Shown here: piece by piece, positions 1 to 10,300 of the stretch
How the letters are laid out: the number at the start of each line of letters is the position of its first letter
Numbering within the stretch: the first letter of the stretch is position 1
Source: Thecamonas trahens ATCC 50062
Lineage: Eukaryota > Apusozoa > Apusomonadida > Apusomonadidae
Reading direction: 5' to 3'
Length of the DNA: 64,000 bases
NCBI RefSeq assembly: GCF_000142905.1
Contig: NW_013657676.1
Span: 134,153 to 198,152, forward strand
Position numbers and translations under genes: made by a program
The notes under the pieces: generated by a model
Databases searched by the model: none
The model's input: the letters and a program-made list of their open reading frames with translations, nothing else
Told to the model about the DNA's origin: nothing

Positions 1-49
1 TGGAATTATCATACCCCCCCCTCCCCCCCCCCCTCCCCCACCGTTGCAG

Positions 50-1827
50 CAGCAACACTCAACTGGGCACCCTCCGCCAGATGCAGTTTTCATCTCCCAC
101 ACTGGCATCGCTGTCCAAGCTGCGACCAGCACCTCCTCCGCCCGTCCAGGTTGAGGTTACATCGCAGGTGACAGACCTTCGTAGAGCCGTCAAGGTACGC
201 ACCCCTGCCATGCCCCTCCCCCTTCCCACCCAACCCCTCCTCGGCCCGCCCAAATAACGGCCGCTCTCGACTGACGCACTCCCGCCCCACCCCGCAGCGG
301 CTTCGCCGAGACGCATCGCAGACGTACGAGCTCGAGTATGAGACGCAAAAGACCTTTGAGCACCTCGCCGGACAGGTCGAGACCATCCGCTCCGCGCTGG
401 CCTCGGTGGCCTCGGTCGTCGAGGACGAGTTTACTGCTGTCCGCTCCGAGCTCGACCAGTCGTCGTCCGAGATCGGCTCGCACCTCGCCCGCAACGCCGC
501 TGCGCTCAAGAGCATCCAGGTTGCGGCGGCGTCAAACAAGGATACCCAAGGCGCGACAAATGGCCAGATCTTTGACAAGATCGCCGCCCTTGCTGCCGAG
601 ACCGGTCGTGTCGACTCGGCCGTCGCCGCCGTCGCCGCTCGCGTCTCCAACATCGAGGACTCGGCCCGGCTCGAGTCGCACACCATCCGCGGCCTCATCC
701 GCGACAATCAGACGAGCATCGAGCTCGTGGCGCTGCAAACCAAGGAGGATGCCGAGCGCGCAGCCTCGCTCCGATCAGAGATCACCGCCGTCGCCGCCGC
801 GCAGTCGCAGCTGCAGTCGACCGTCGCCAACTCGGCTGCTGCTGTCGCTCGCCTCGAGTCCAACATCTCGTCGCTCACCTCACAGGTTGCCTCGCTTCAG
901 ACCACCCTTGCCTCGGTCGCCCAGTCGGCGTCCGATGCCCAGGCGACAGCCAACGCCAACACCACGGCCATGACCCTTGGCACCTCGTCGGCCGGCGGCG
1001 TCGACGCCTACCACACCGTCTACGCCCATACCGATGCCTCGTCACCGGTCATGGCCAACGTTCAGTCGGAGCTCGCCCAGCTCCGCGACATGGTCCAATC
1101 CTACCGCGACGAGGCCGCCACCGCATCGTCGGCTCTTGCCCAGGACGTCCACACCCTCGCCGATGAGGCCTCGTCCATGAAGCTCGGCTTCAACTCGGCC
1201 ATGGAGACCATGTACGAGCGCCTTCGCTCGTACGTCATGACTGTCGAAAAGTCCGCTGCTACCCAGACCGCAAAGACCGCGTCGGGTCTCGCTGCCCTCG
1301 ACGACAAGGTCTCGGCCCTCTCCTCAAAGTCGGCCCGTGACCTCGATCGCGCTCTTGACGCTCTCCGCGAGACTCAGTCCGAGTTCAAGGCCACCATCCG
1401 CACCGATCTCGATGCTCTCACCTCCGAGTCGCGCAAGCTCCGCTCCTCTGTCCGCCTCGTCGAGTCGGCTGTCCAGGAGACCGGCGCCAAGGCCACCGCC
1501 ACCGCCGAGGCCCTTGCCTCGGTCGCCGGCCAGGTCGACCACGTCGAAGCAGAGGCTCGTGCTCTCAAGTCGCACTCTCAGCTCCTCGAGTCGCAGATGC
1601 TCTCGCACCGCTCCGACGTCCAGCATGCCATCGACTCACAGAAGCGCGAGACCATGGATCGCGTCGCCCGCGCCTCGCTCCGCGCCTCCGATCGCGACCG
1701 CGCTCGCGCCCGTGAGCGCGAGCTCGAGGACCAGTTCATGCTCTCGCTCCGCTCGCCGCTCTCCACAAAGGCCTCAACTGCCCGCCACTCTATCGTCGAC
1801 GAGCACGCCTTCCTCGACGACCTGTAG
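50..1827 (+). CDS. Long coiled-coil protein, 5' end outside the window
   Basis: Two exons are visible, 50-194 and 298-1827. The intron 195-297 is phase 0, starts GTACGC and ends CCGCAG. A C-rich tract ending TTGCAG at 49 looks like another 3' splice site, so the gene probably begins upstream; the first in-frame ATG inside the window is at 81. The roughly 557 visible residues are rich in Ala, Ser, Glu, Arg and Lys, with heptad spacing through most of the length and repeated Leu-Glu-Ser segments. That is typical of a long rod-like coiled coil. A basic stretch of alternating Arg, Asp and Ala precedes an acidic C-terminus (AFLDDL). No enzymatic motif is visible. It could be a cytoskeletal or basal-body structural protein, but composition alone does not assign a role. 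It ends 39 bp from the convergent next gene. Confidence 0.7.
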
Positions 1828-1866
1828 TCGTTGCAGCAAACGCTCCCGCCCATACACCTTTTTCCT

Positions 1867-2949
1867 TTACACTGCATTCTCTTCCATGGCAGCCATCAGC
1901 GGGTCTGGCCGCGACGACCGCTCTTCAGGGCTCGACCGCTTCCGCGCCGACGCAAGGCAGACGTTGAGCGCGAGGCAAAAGCCGCTCACCGAAGCAAGCA
2001 CAATGATGGCCCGAGTGATCTTGGTCGAGTTAAAGCCAAGCGTCTTGACGTGCCGCGGCGCCGGCTTGGTCACCGCGGGCGTCGGATCGTACCGCTTCAG
2101 CTCCAGCGCGTCGAGGAGGAGGACTCGCGGGCACGAGTCGGCCGACACGTCGCGCAGCGTGATCGTCGAGCAGTCACTGCTCCATGTGACGTCGTACGAG
2201 CCGGAATCGGTGTAGTTGCACGTCGCAAACGACGAGCCCGGAGTCGGTGCCGCCACATCGCGCACCGTCATGGTCGACACGTCCGACGAGAACGATGTGT
2301 GCATCAGATACAGCCCGTTGGTCGATCCGTTGAGCGTCGTCGCTCCGCCGGGGCCAAGCACCAGTGTCACCGCCTCGCCAAACGCAGTGCCAACAAACGT
2401 GTCTCCCAGCGCCAGCGAGCACGCCGCCCCAGGCGAAGGGCTCGGCGCACTCGCCGTCGGCTTGTTGAACCGCAGCGTCAGCGCCTCGCCGCGCGCCGCG
2501 CACTCGTCCGCAGACAGCACCACCCGGAACCACGAGCAGTCATCACCAGACGAGAGCGTCGAGTAGTTGCCACTCGCGCCAACCGCACAATCCATCCCAA
2601 CTCCGGCAGGCGTAGGTGAGCCACTCGCGCCCTGGATCGCCGCAAGGTGCTCGAGCTCAAAGTCGGCCGGTGCCGAGGCCGACGGCGTCGCCTTCATAAA
2701 CGCGACAGAGCCCGTTGTCCCGGCATGCAGCATCCACACATCCATCCCGGCAGTCACAAGCGTCATGGCCTCGCCTTGGAACACCCCTTGTCCCAGCCCT
2801 GTGTACACCGAGCCCAGCACGGCCGTCACCCCGCACACCGGTGGCGACGGCGGCGCATTCTGCCCCACCGCCAATGATGCCACCACCGCCACCACCAGCA
2901 CTGCAGCCGTAGTAAGCTGCCTACTCCACATCCTGTTTGGCCTCCTCAT
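1867..2949 (-). CDS. Type I membrane protein with two extracellular repeats
   Basis: Single exon, 360 residues. I chose the ATG at 2949 because the open frame upstream only adds a TTG codon next to a G-run; the ATG at 2931 is also possible. The N-terminus is a signal peptide (basic start, then an Ala/Val-rich core ending SLAVGQ). The ectodomain contains two related segments of about 130 residues, each with a G-x(2-4)-G-E-A-[MV]-T-L-V motif and paired cysteines, plus N-glycosylation sequons (NYS, NGS, NYT). A single hydrophobic helix near residue 320 (IIVLASVSGFCLALNVCLA) is followed by a short basic and acidic cytoplasmic tail. I do not recognise the family. A cell-surface receptor or adhesion role is inference only. 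Confidence 0.75.
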   Translation of the reverse strand: MRRPNRMWSRQLTTAAVLVVAVVASLAVGQNAPPSPPVCGVTAVLGSVYTGLGQGVFQGEAMTLVTAGMDVWMLHAGTTGSVAFMKATPSASAPADFELEHLAAIQGASGSPTPAGVGMDCAVGASGNYSTLSSGDDCSWFRVVLSADECAARGEALTLRFNKPTASAPSPSPGAACSLALGDTFVGTAFGEAVTLVLGPGGATTLNGSTNGLYLMHTSFSSDVSTMTVRDVAAPTPGSSFATCNYTDSGSYDVTWSSDCSTITLRDVSADSCPRVLLLDALELKRYDPTPAVTKPAPRHVKTLGFNSTKITRAIIVLASVSGFCLALNVCLASARKRSSPEERSSRPDPLMAAMEENAV

Positions 2950-3404
2950 CCCCCCCCACAAAAGTAAGTCCCTGCCTACCCGTCTGCCCTGCTTCTACCA
3001 CGCCATGCCATGCCTGCTCGTAGGCCGGTGCTGGTGGTTGGTGGTTGGTGGTTGGCGGTGGCACCCGCCCCTCCCCGCCCGCCCACCCTCCCCCAGCCAT
3101 GCCTCCTCCACACACTGTCTCCCCCTCCACCCCATCCCCTTGCCCCCATCCCATCACATCCTACACTACCCTCATTCCCTTCCCGCCTAAACGAGCCCAC
3201 TTCCCCAACCCCCGCCCCCCCATGCCCCACGCCGCCACCCGCCCATCGATTCGTACTTGTTGCGCGCCACTGAAATTTAGTCGTCCAGGGCGAGAGGTGG
3301 TGCCAGTTTTAACTACGCTCGCCCTCCCCCTTCCTCTCTGCCCTCAGAGGCTCGCCTGGCATCGCTCACCAAAAGTCACAGCGATGTGAGCATCTGTCGC
3401 TTCA
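2950..3404. other. Intergenic region between two minus-strand genes
   Basis: No convincing gene. C-rich pyrimidine tracts on the plus strand (about 3060-3240) and short open frames of low-complexity Pro/His. It presumably holds the 5' flank of the membrane-protein gene and the 3' flank of the RapGAP gene. Confidence 0.5.
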
Positions 3405-6400
3405 CTATTCTGTGCTAGAATTCCTGTCGATGACTTGTATCAGTGCCAGCAGGCGCCGTTGGACAGACGCGAGGTCTCGCTGGATGGCATGGAGGCCCTC
3501 GTGCTTGTCCTTGACCACCACAGGCGTTGCCACGCGCGGAAGATACGAGACCGCCATGGCATGGAGCGATGGCACGCCTGAAATTCCACTCCCGCCGCCG
3601 ACCATCGACCCGACCGGCGACGATATGTCTGCCACGTCCCCTCCGCTGTACGAGTCGCCGTCGACAAGCTCGTCGTCCTCGTCCGCGGCGTCGTCGAGTG
3701 CCATCTCCAGCGGCACCGCCCGCAGCACCGGTGAAGAGCGTTGAACAACCAGGTGGTCATGATTGACAAAGGTGGCATTGAGCGAGCTACCGATGGAGCC
3801 GCGGAGAAGTGACGCCCGCGACGCGCCTTGCTCGATCCCGACCGCGCTCGAAACGAGCTCATCCAAGCCTATTGGCGCCGCCAAGTCGCTCAGCCGCAGC
3901 GTTGGCGACGCGGGCTCGGCCTTGACCGCCAACGCTGGCGCGTCGCTCCCACGGATGACAAGCTCCGCTACGCCCGGCGTGCCAAGCTCAGACATGGTCG
4001 GCGAGAGCAGGAGCGGGCCCGAGCAGCCAAACCGACCGAGCGTCCGCAGCGGATGCATGTCCACAATCGCGCCCGATGCCGCAGCGTACACCGCCACGTA
4101 AGTGGCGTGATAAGCCACAATCACCTCCATCTCCTTGTCATACGCAAGATGCAGCGGCGCAGAGCCAAACTTGAGTGTGGAGTTCGTGTCGACAACTCCG
4201 GTGGCCGAGACAAACAGCGCGTGACTCGAAAACGCCAGCAGAGCCCGGCCCTCGGGTAAACCGCTAAACGCCGCCACCGCCTGCTCGCCGTCGCGCTGTA
4301 GCAGGGTCTTGGGCACAAACTCGCGCTGCGCCAGCTCCCACGACCAGAACGAGAACGTTGCCACATCGTCGCTGGCACTTGCCTCGGCATCGCAACCCTC
4401 GCCGCCTGGCTTGCTCAGCGGCCGCGCCGAGAGGCCAACCAGGACCCCGGATCGTGTGGGCATGAGCGCCGTCACCACTCCGTCGACATGCAGTGTCTCC
4501 AGCCGGAATATCTCGCCCGACTCGGGTTCACGCGCAAAAATCGAAATGGCGTTGCCCTGCTTCCGCGTCCGTGCCGCCACAAACACCATGACCACTCCGT
4601 CGACCTCGCCGAGCCGCACTAGCGTCGGCGATTGCACAGGCACGTACATGGTCGACGACTGCAGGCCAGCAAGGAGGTCCACCAGCGGAAACGCAAGCAC
4701 AGCCGCCCGCCGCCCGCCCGTTCGCACCACAAGCAAGTCAGCCTCTTCCGACACCAGAATCTGCTCGATGAACACAAGGTCCAACACCTTGGTCACCGAC
4801 CGCGTCCCGAGCACGTTGACAAACAGGCCCTTGGCAGACGCAAACAGCACGCGCTTCACGCGCTCGCCCCTACGCCCCACCACGCTTGAGAGGCACCGCA
4901 CAAAAAACGGAAACTCGGTGAGCAGCGGGTGGGCCTCCACAATCCGGTTGGGAAGCTCTGCCGCCGCCAGCGCCCCGAGCATCGAGCATGCCACATCGCC
5001 CGGCTTCACCACACTCAGTGCATGGGTGGACTGGCCCGACCGCGTCAGCCGCGGCAGCTTGTGGGCCAGCATCCGCTCGACAAGCGGCCCAGCGTCGTGG
5101 TCGGCACGCAACGCATCGAGCATCGAGTCGAGATAGTTGGCCCGTGTCCGCGCCGCCCGGATGGCAAACTCGGTCGAGACAAACGTCGCTGTCTCGCCGT
5201 TGATGGCCTTGGTGAGCAGCAGTGTTGCAAAGTCCTCTGTCTTGGCGTACACCTGCGAGGTAGCGAGCAGCGGCACAAACGGTTGCACTCCCTTTTTGCG
5301 CACCACCGTCAGCCGGTAGCCGTTGCAAGCCACGTCGTGATGGACAACCAAGACCACGTTAGTGTACTGCGATGTCATACGGTCGACGTGAAACGGCGTG
5401 CTCCCGTCCACAAACACAATGACCACAATGTCGTTGCCTATAAACCGCTTCCGCTGGATGTGCTGCGCATCGGTTGCATCATACTGCAGCTCCGTCGAGA
5501 CGTGGAACATTATGTCGTAGCCAGCAAAGCCGGCCCGGTAGTACGAATGCGTGCCCGAGCCATCGTTGGTCGTGTCCAGCTGCGCTGCATACCCGTCAAA
5601 GCCCTTGAGTCGGACTCGCGTGCCCAGGAGCTCGAGGAACTCGCGCTCGGCTGCGGTCGCATCGCAATTGGCGTACATCTCGTTCTCCAACGTCTGACCC
5701 TCGCGCGCAATCAGCACTCCAATCTTCACCCGCTTCGCCGCCGCATCCGACGCCTCCAACGTTTGCAGTGTGGAGAGGCCGGCAGCCGCCGACGGCGGTA
5801 CCCGCGCAAAGTACGGTGCAATAGCCGCAAGCTCCGGACGAACTGCTCCAAGCACCGCGTCAAACGGCAGTACCTCTGGCGACTCGTCCTCAAACGTGTG
5901 GCGCGAGATCTGGGTCTTGGAGAAGACAGCCACCCAGTACACGTGTCCAAACAGCGGCAGCGCCTCCGCTACCACCGCCACCGCCAGCACGCCTTCAGTG
6001 GCTGACGAGTACACAAAGACATCTGGCGTCCGCGCCGGCGTAGCCCGAACCGCTCCGGTCACCCACCGCATCAACTCGTGCGGATTCTCCAGTACATGTA
6101 GCAGCTGGCCAGGCTTTTCGCCCGCGTCACTGACCTCAAACCGCGGCTCGGCTTCAAACTCGCGTGGGAGAACAACCTCGTCCACGTCCATCTGCCGTGC
6201 CGCAAGCAGTGTGTCCAACGTGATGCGGCGGGTGTCGCGGCCCGGAGGAATCGCCGCAAACACCAGCTCGATGTGGCCCGACACCGCCTCCGAGGCAAAG
6301 CCTCGCTGCGCGAGCGCAAGCACTGCGTGCCGCGGCTTGGCGTGCCGCAGTGCCGCAGCTACAGGCAGCATCGCCTCGCCCATAAAGTCCGACCGCCCGA

Positions 6401-6950
6401 TCCGGTCCTTGTCAAAGACCCGAAAGACAAGCACGTCGCTGGCGTCGACGAGCGGGAGCTCGAACCGTGCCTGTCGCCATGTCGGATTCAGATTCCGCCA
6501 CGCCACGTCAGTGTAGACCGGCTTGCCATACGCGGCCGCATCCAGTGCTGCCGCGTCTGCCGATCGCGAACTTGGCGCCGTACCAGGCGGCCATGCCCCG
6601 GCCGGCACGCACCACACGCCCACAAAAGGATCCGACGTGCCGGTCTTGTCCTTGGGTGCCAGCGCCGTCCCGCACAGCAGCTGCACCACAATCGTCCCGT
6701 TGGCCACCTCTCCAAGCCGGCTTGCGCTCCCCAGGCACATGCTCTCTCCTCCGAGCCCGCCGAGCCCATCGTCCGCCCCGCCGCTTGACGACCGTCCTCG
6801 ACTGCGCCCGCCGGCACCGTTCCCGCCGCTTCCGCCCCCATCGCCGGCAGCATCCACCGGCGACGCCGACCGCGTCACCACCAGCGTCCGCAGCTGCGAC
6901 TCGGACACCGCTTTGCGCAGAGACTTGAGCTGTCGCGGGTGCCGCAGCAT
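3405..6950 (-). CDS. C2-RapGAP-CNH protein (GARNL3-like Rap/Ran GTPase-activating protein)
   Basis: Single exon, 1181 residues from the ATG at 6950. The frame stays open to 7364, but that extension would run into the start of the divergent TOG gene and has no conserved features. Domains: a C2 domain at about residues 84-185 (SDPFVGVW, NLNPTW and FDKDRIGRSDFMGE are typical C2 strands and Ca-loop residues); a RapGAP domain at about 395-600 with the catalytic asparagine-thumb motif FIGNDIVVIVF (Asn about 506); and a CNH (citron homology) beta-propeller-like region at about 650-960. The acidic, Ser-rich C-terminal tail looks disordered. RapGAP plus CNH is the arrangement of GARNL3; the N-terminal C2 suggests calcium- or lipid-dependent membrane recruitment. 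Expected role: GTP hydrolysis on a Rap/Ras-like GTPase at membranes. Confidence 0.88.
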   Translation of the reverse strand: MLRHPRQLKSLRKAVSESQLRTLVVTRSASPVDAAGDGGGSGGNGAGGRSRGRSSSGGADDGLGGLGGESMCLGSASRLGEVANGTIVVQLLCGTALAPKDKTGTSDPFVGVWCVPAGAWPPGTAPSSRSADAAALDAAAYGKPVYTDVAWRNLNPTWRQARFELPLVDASDVLVFRVFDKDRIGRSDFMGEAMLPVAAALRHAKPRHAVLALAQRGFASEAVSGHIELVFAAIPPGRDTRRITLDTLLAARQMDVDEVVLPREFEAEPRFEVSDAGEKPGQLLHVLENPHELMRWVTGAVRATPARTPDVFVYSSATEGVLAVAVVAEALPLFGHVYWVAVFSKTQISRHTFEDESPEVLPFDAVLGAVRPELAAIAPYFARVPPSAAAGLSTLQTLEASDAAAKRVKIGVLIAREGQTLENEMYANCDATAAEREFLELLGTRVRLKGFDGYAAQLDTTNDGSGTHSYYRAGFAGYDIMFHVSTELQYDATDAQHIQRKRFIGNDIVVIVFVDGSTPFHVDRMTSQYTNVVLVVHHDVACNGYRLTVVRKKGVQPFVPLLATSQVYAKTEDFATLLLTKAINGETATFVSTEFAIRAARTRANYLDSMLDALRADHDAGPLVERMLAHKLPRLTRSGQSTHALSVVKPGDVACSMLGALAAAELPNRIVEAHPLLTEFPFFVRCLSSVVGRRGERVKRVLFASAKGLFVNVLGTRSVTKVLDLVFIEQILVSEEADLLVVRTGGRRAAVLAFPLVDLLAGLQSSTMYVPVQSPTLVRLGEVDGVVMVFVAARTRKQGNAISIFAREPESGEIFRLETLHVDGVVTALMPTRSGVLVGLSARPLSKPGGEGCDAEASASDDVATFSFWSWELAQREFVPKTLLQRDGEQAVAAFSGLPEGRALLAFSSHALFVSATGVVDTNSTLKFGSAPLHLAYDKEMEVIVAYHATYVAVYAAASGAIVDMHPLRTLGRFGCSGPLLLSPTMSELGTPGVAELVIRGSDAPALAVKAEPASPTLRLSDLAAPIGLDELVSSAVGIEQGASRASLLRGSIGSSLNATFVNHDHLVVQRSSPVLRAVPLEMALDDAADEDDELVDGDSYSGGDVADISSPVGSMVGGGSGISGVPSLHAMAVSYLPRVATPVVVKDKHEGLHAIQRDLASVQRRLLALIQVIDRNSSTE

Positions 6951-7323
6951 TACCTCTACAAGCCCAAGTTGAGTGTGGCGCCCGCGCCCGCACTCCCGGC
7001 AAGTGTCCGATCGAGCGCCAGGTGGACTGCTCCCGGCCGGCCGACAGGAAAAGGCCGTCAAACCCGAAGCTTCCTCCCTTCCAAACAAACGCGGGCAGAG
7101 CCACCTCACCTCACCTTGACACACCACCGACCAGGACCCATCCCGACTCCTCCCTTCCTCGGTCTGAAGCCATACACACCTACATTCCGCTCTGTGTAGC
7201 CTCCCTATCTCTCCCTCCTCCCTTTCGTTCTCGGTCTCTTCCCCCTCGGACGTGTGAACGTGGCGCTGCGTCAGGACATTTGGCGCGCCCCAGCAAAAAT
7301 TCAAGTTTTCGGACAGCACCACC
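6951..7323. promoter_or_regulatory. Divergent promoter region between the RapGAP and TOG genes
   Basis: This 373-bp head-to-head intergenic region serves both genes. TTTGGCGCGCC at 7279-7289 contains an exact match to the E2F-type core TTTGGCGC, about 40 bp before the TOG start codon. Factor binding is inference from the motif alone. Confidence 0.45.
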
Positions 7324-10300
7324 ATGGCCGCGTCCGACCTTGAGAGCTCGCTGAGTGCGAGCAAGTGGTCAACCCGCCGCGACGCATACGCGGAGCTTGC
7401 TAAGGCGTTTGAGGCCGCTGCCGATGACTCGGATCCGGTTTACAGCCAGTTTGCACCCGCGCTGGTCAAGGCTGTGGCCGACTCGAACGAGATGGCGCGC
7501 AAGGAGGGCGTGAACGCCGCAGCCGCCTTCTTCCGTACCGCAGGGCTTGCAGTGGCCCGTGGCTACGCCGCAGACATCACTGCAGGCATTGTTTCCACCG
7601 CATTCAAGTCGAAGCGCTGTGTCGAGCCTGCCAAGTCTGCTCTCCTCGACGCCCTCACCGCTGGGCCCGAGGTCCTCGAGGCTGTCGTCGAGATTGTCCT
7701 CACCAAGGGCTTTACCCACAAGACACCCAAGGTTGTCGAGGCCGCCGTTATTGCGGTCAAGGACGCCGTGCTCGCCTTTGGCCGCGTCACCTTTGCCATC
7801 GGCGACATCCTCAAGGCCGTTGCGCCGCTCTTCTCGCACGCCGCTCGCCCGGTCCGCAAGGAGGCGCTCGAGCTCGCGGCCTCGCTCAAGCGGGTCGTCG
7901 GCCCTGCCATCCAGCGCGTGCTCAACAACTCGCTTCGCCAGGCTCAGCTCGACGAAGTCGAGGCCTTTCTAGCCGAGCGCCCTGCCGCAGCTCCGGCGCC
8001 TTGCATGTTCTTTCGCGGCCAGGAGCCGCCACCGGCCGCTCTTGCTCCTGCCGCGGCGGCCGTGTCAGCGACAGCTGGCGCCGCTCCCATTGGCGCCGCT
8101 TCCGCTCCCGTGCCTGCTACCGCTGTCACTCCGACGCCGGTCGTTCTGGAAGAGGCCGTCGACATCATGGCCGCGTTTCCGGCCGATCCTGTGGCGCCGC
8201 TCGACGCGCCCAAGTGGAAAGACCGCAAGGACGCCCTCGAGGGCTACATCAAGATCCTCGAGGGCGCCGGCCGGTACGACGAGTCGGGTCATTACGGCCC
8301 GCTGCTCGAAAAATGTGCGAGCCTCGTTGCAGCCGACAAGAACGTGTTTGTTGTCGCCAAGGCTGCCAACGTCATAGAGCTTGTCGCTGCTGGCCTGGCT
8401 ACCACGCCCAATGCCATTCGCTGCTACGCCACTGGGCTCCTCCGCCCGCTCCTTGCTCGCTCCAAGGAGAAGAAGGCTTCGGTCCGCGCCGCGCTCGACG
8501 GCGCGCTCGCCACGCTCGCCGGCTCCCTCACCATCGAGGAGACCGTGCTTGAGATTCTTGTCGAGTCTGCTGGCGACAAGAACCCCAACGTCGGCATGGC
8601 TGTCGCCAAAACTATTGCTGCTGGCATGTCACGAGGAGCCTCGCTCCCGCCTCCGTCGCTTAAGCCGACGCTGGAGGCTCTTCGCGGCCTGACCGAGGCC
8701 CGCGATTCTGCTGTTCGTGACACCGCCAACGCCGCCGTCGCCGCCATTGTTCTGGCTCTCCCTGATCGCGCCACCCGCGGCTTCCTCGACTCGCTCAAGC
8801 CGGCTCGCAAGGACGCGATCCTTGCTCTCAACGCCGCAGCTTCGGCTCCCGCTCCCGCTCCCGCTCCCGCTCCCGCAGCTGCTGCAGCTCCAGCGGTGCG
8901 GGCCCGCCCTGCAGCTGCAGCCGCGTCGTCAACGGCAGTGCCGGCTGCGGCGCCACGTGTTGCGGCAGCGCCGGCTGCAGCCCCTGTCGTCGCCCCGTAT
9001 GAGGTTGTGTCTGTGGAGATGTCGAACCCGCTCCCGCCCGAGCTGGCCATTGCCCGGGCCGAGGGCCTTGTGCCTGGCGCTATCCTCACCCAGCTCGCGG
9101 CCAAGGGATGGAAGGAGCGCAAGGCCGGGATGGAAGCACTCCGCGGCTTTGTTGAAGGTCTCGGCTCGCCGATCGACGGCGAGACCGGCGAGGCACTGGT
9201 GCGCTTGATGGCAAAGAACCCCTCGTTCTCGGACTCGAACTTCCAGGTTGTGACCGCCATGGCTAACCTCGTCGGCTACATTGCCACAGAGTGCCTCGCC
9301 TTCAACAAGTCTGCAGGCTCGGCGGTGGTCGCTGGCCTCACTTCAAAGCTCGGCGACCGCAAGCTGACCAAGCCTGCCGAGGACGCGTTGCTCAACCTGG
9401 CCGAGGCGCTCTCGCTCGACTTTGTCTTTGCTCTCATGCACAAGGCCATGCCGTCGCTGAAGTCGCCCAAGATTCAGGAGGCGGCCTTGGTGTGGATGGC
9501 CGCGGCGGTGACCGAGTTTGGCGGAGCGCGGACGATCCGTGTCAAGGACACGGTGGCATTCATCAAGTCAATGCTCAAGTCCTCGAACGCCAAAGTTCGC
9601 GCTGCTGCGGTGGCGCTTATCGGCTCGCTAGCGCCGACCGCCGGGAAGTCGATCGGCCTCATGTTCGCCGATGTCAAGCCTTCATTGCAGGCGTCGATTG
9701 CCGACTCGGTCGCCACCGGTGTCGCAACAACCGCCCCGCTCCCGGTCCGGTTCTACCGGCGTGAGCCGCCGCCGGTGCCGATGCCAAGTGCGGCCCCGGC
9801 TGCGGTTGCGGTTGGCGGTGGTGCTGCTTGCGCTGCTGCGGCTGGCGATTCTGCCCGGGCGAGCAGCCCTCCGGTGCTGGCTGCAGTGCCGGGCGTGCTT
9901 GGCGAGGCGCCGGTCGAAGACGAGTACATGCCGCGAGTCGACATTGCGAGCAAGATCAAGGAGTCTGTCCTCAAGGCGATGGGCGACAAGTCGTGGAAGA
10001 CCCGGAAAGAGGCGATGGAGACTGTGGCCAAGGAGGTCAAGGCATCTGGCTCGCACATTGTGGCCAACGTCGACTCCATCATGGGCGCCCTCAAGGGCCG
10101 CTTCGCCGACGCCAACAAGAACCTCACCATTGTGGCTGCTGATCTCATGGCCGAGCTCTTTGCCGCCATGGGCCGCAACGGCGGCAAGTACGCGCGGCTG
10201 GGGACCGCATGCGCGGCGAAGCTGTTTGCCGACAAGAAGACGACGGTCCGCGCCGCGGCCGGACGGCTCCTGGCCGCCATTGTCGAGGTGGCTGGCATCG

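Noticed and set aside
6951-7364. N-terminal extension of the RapGAP frame to 7364
   Set aside because: It overlaps the TOG start codon, is low-complexity and carries no domain; the ATG at 6950 starts a protein-like segment.
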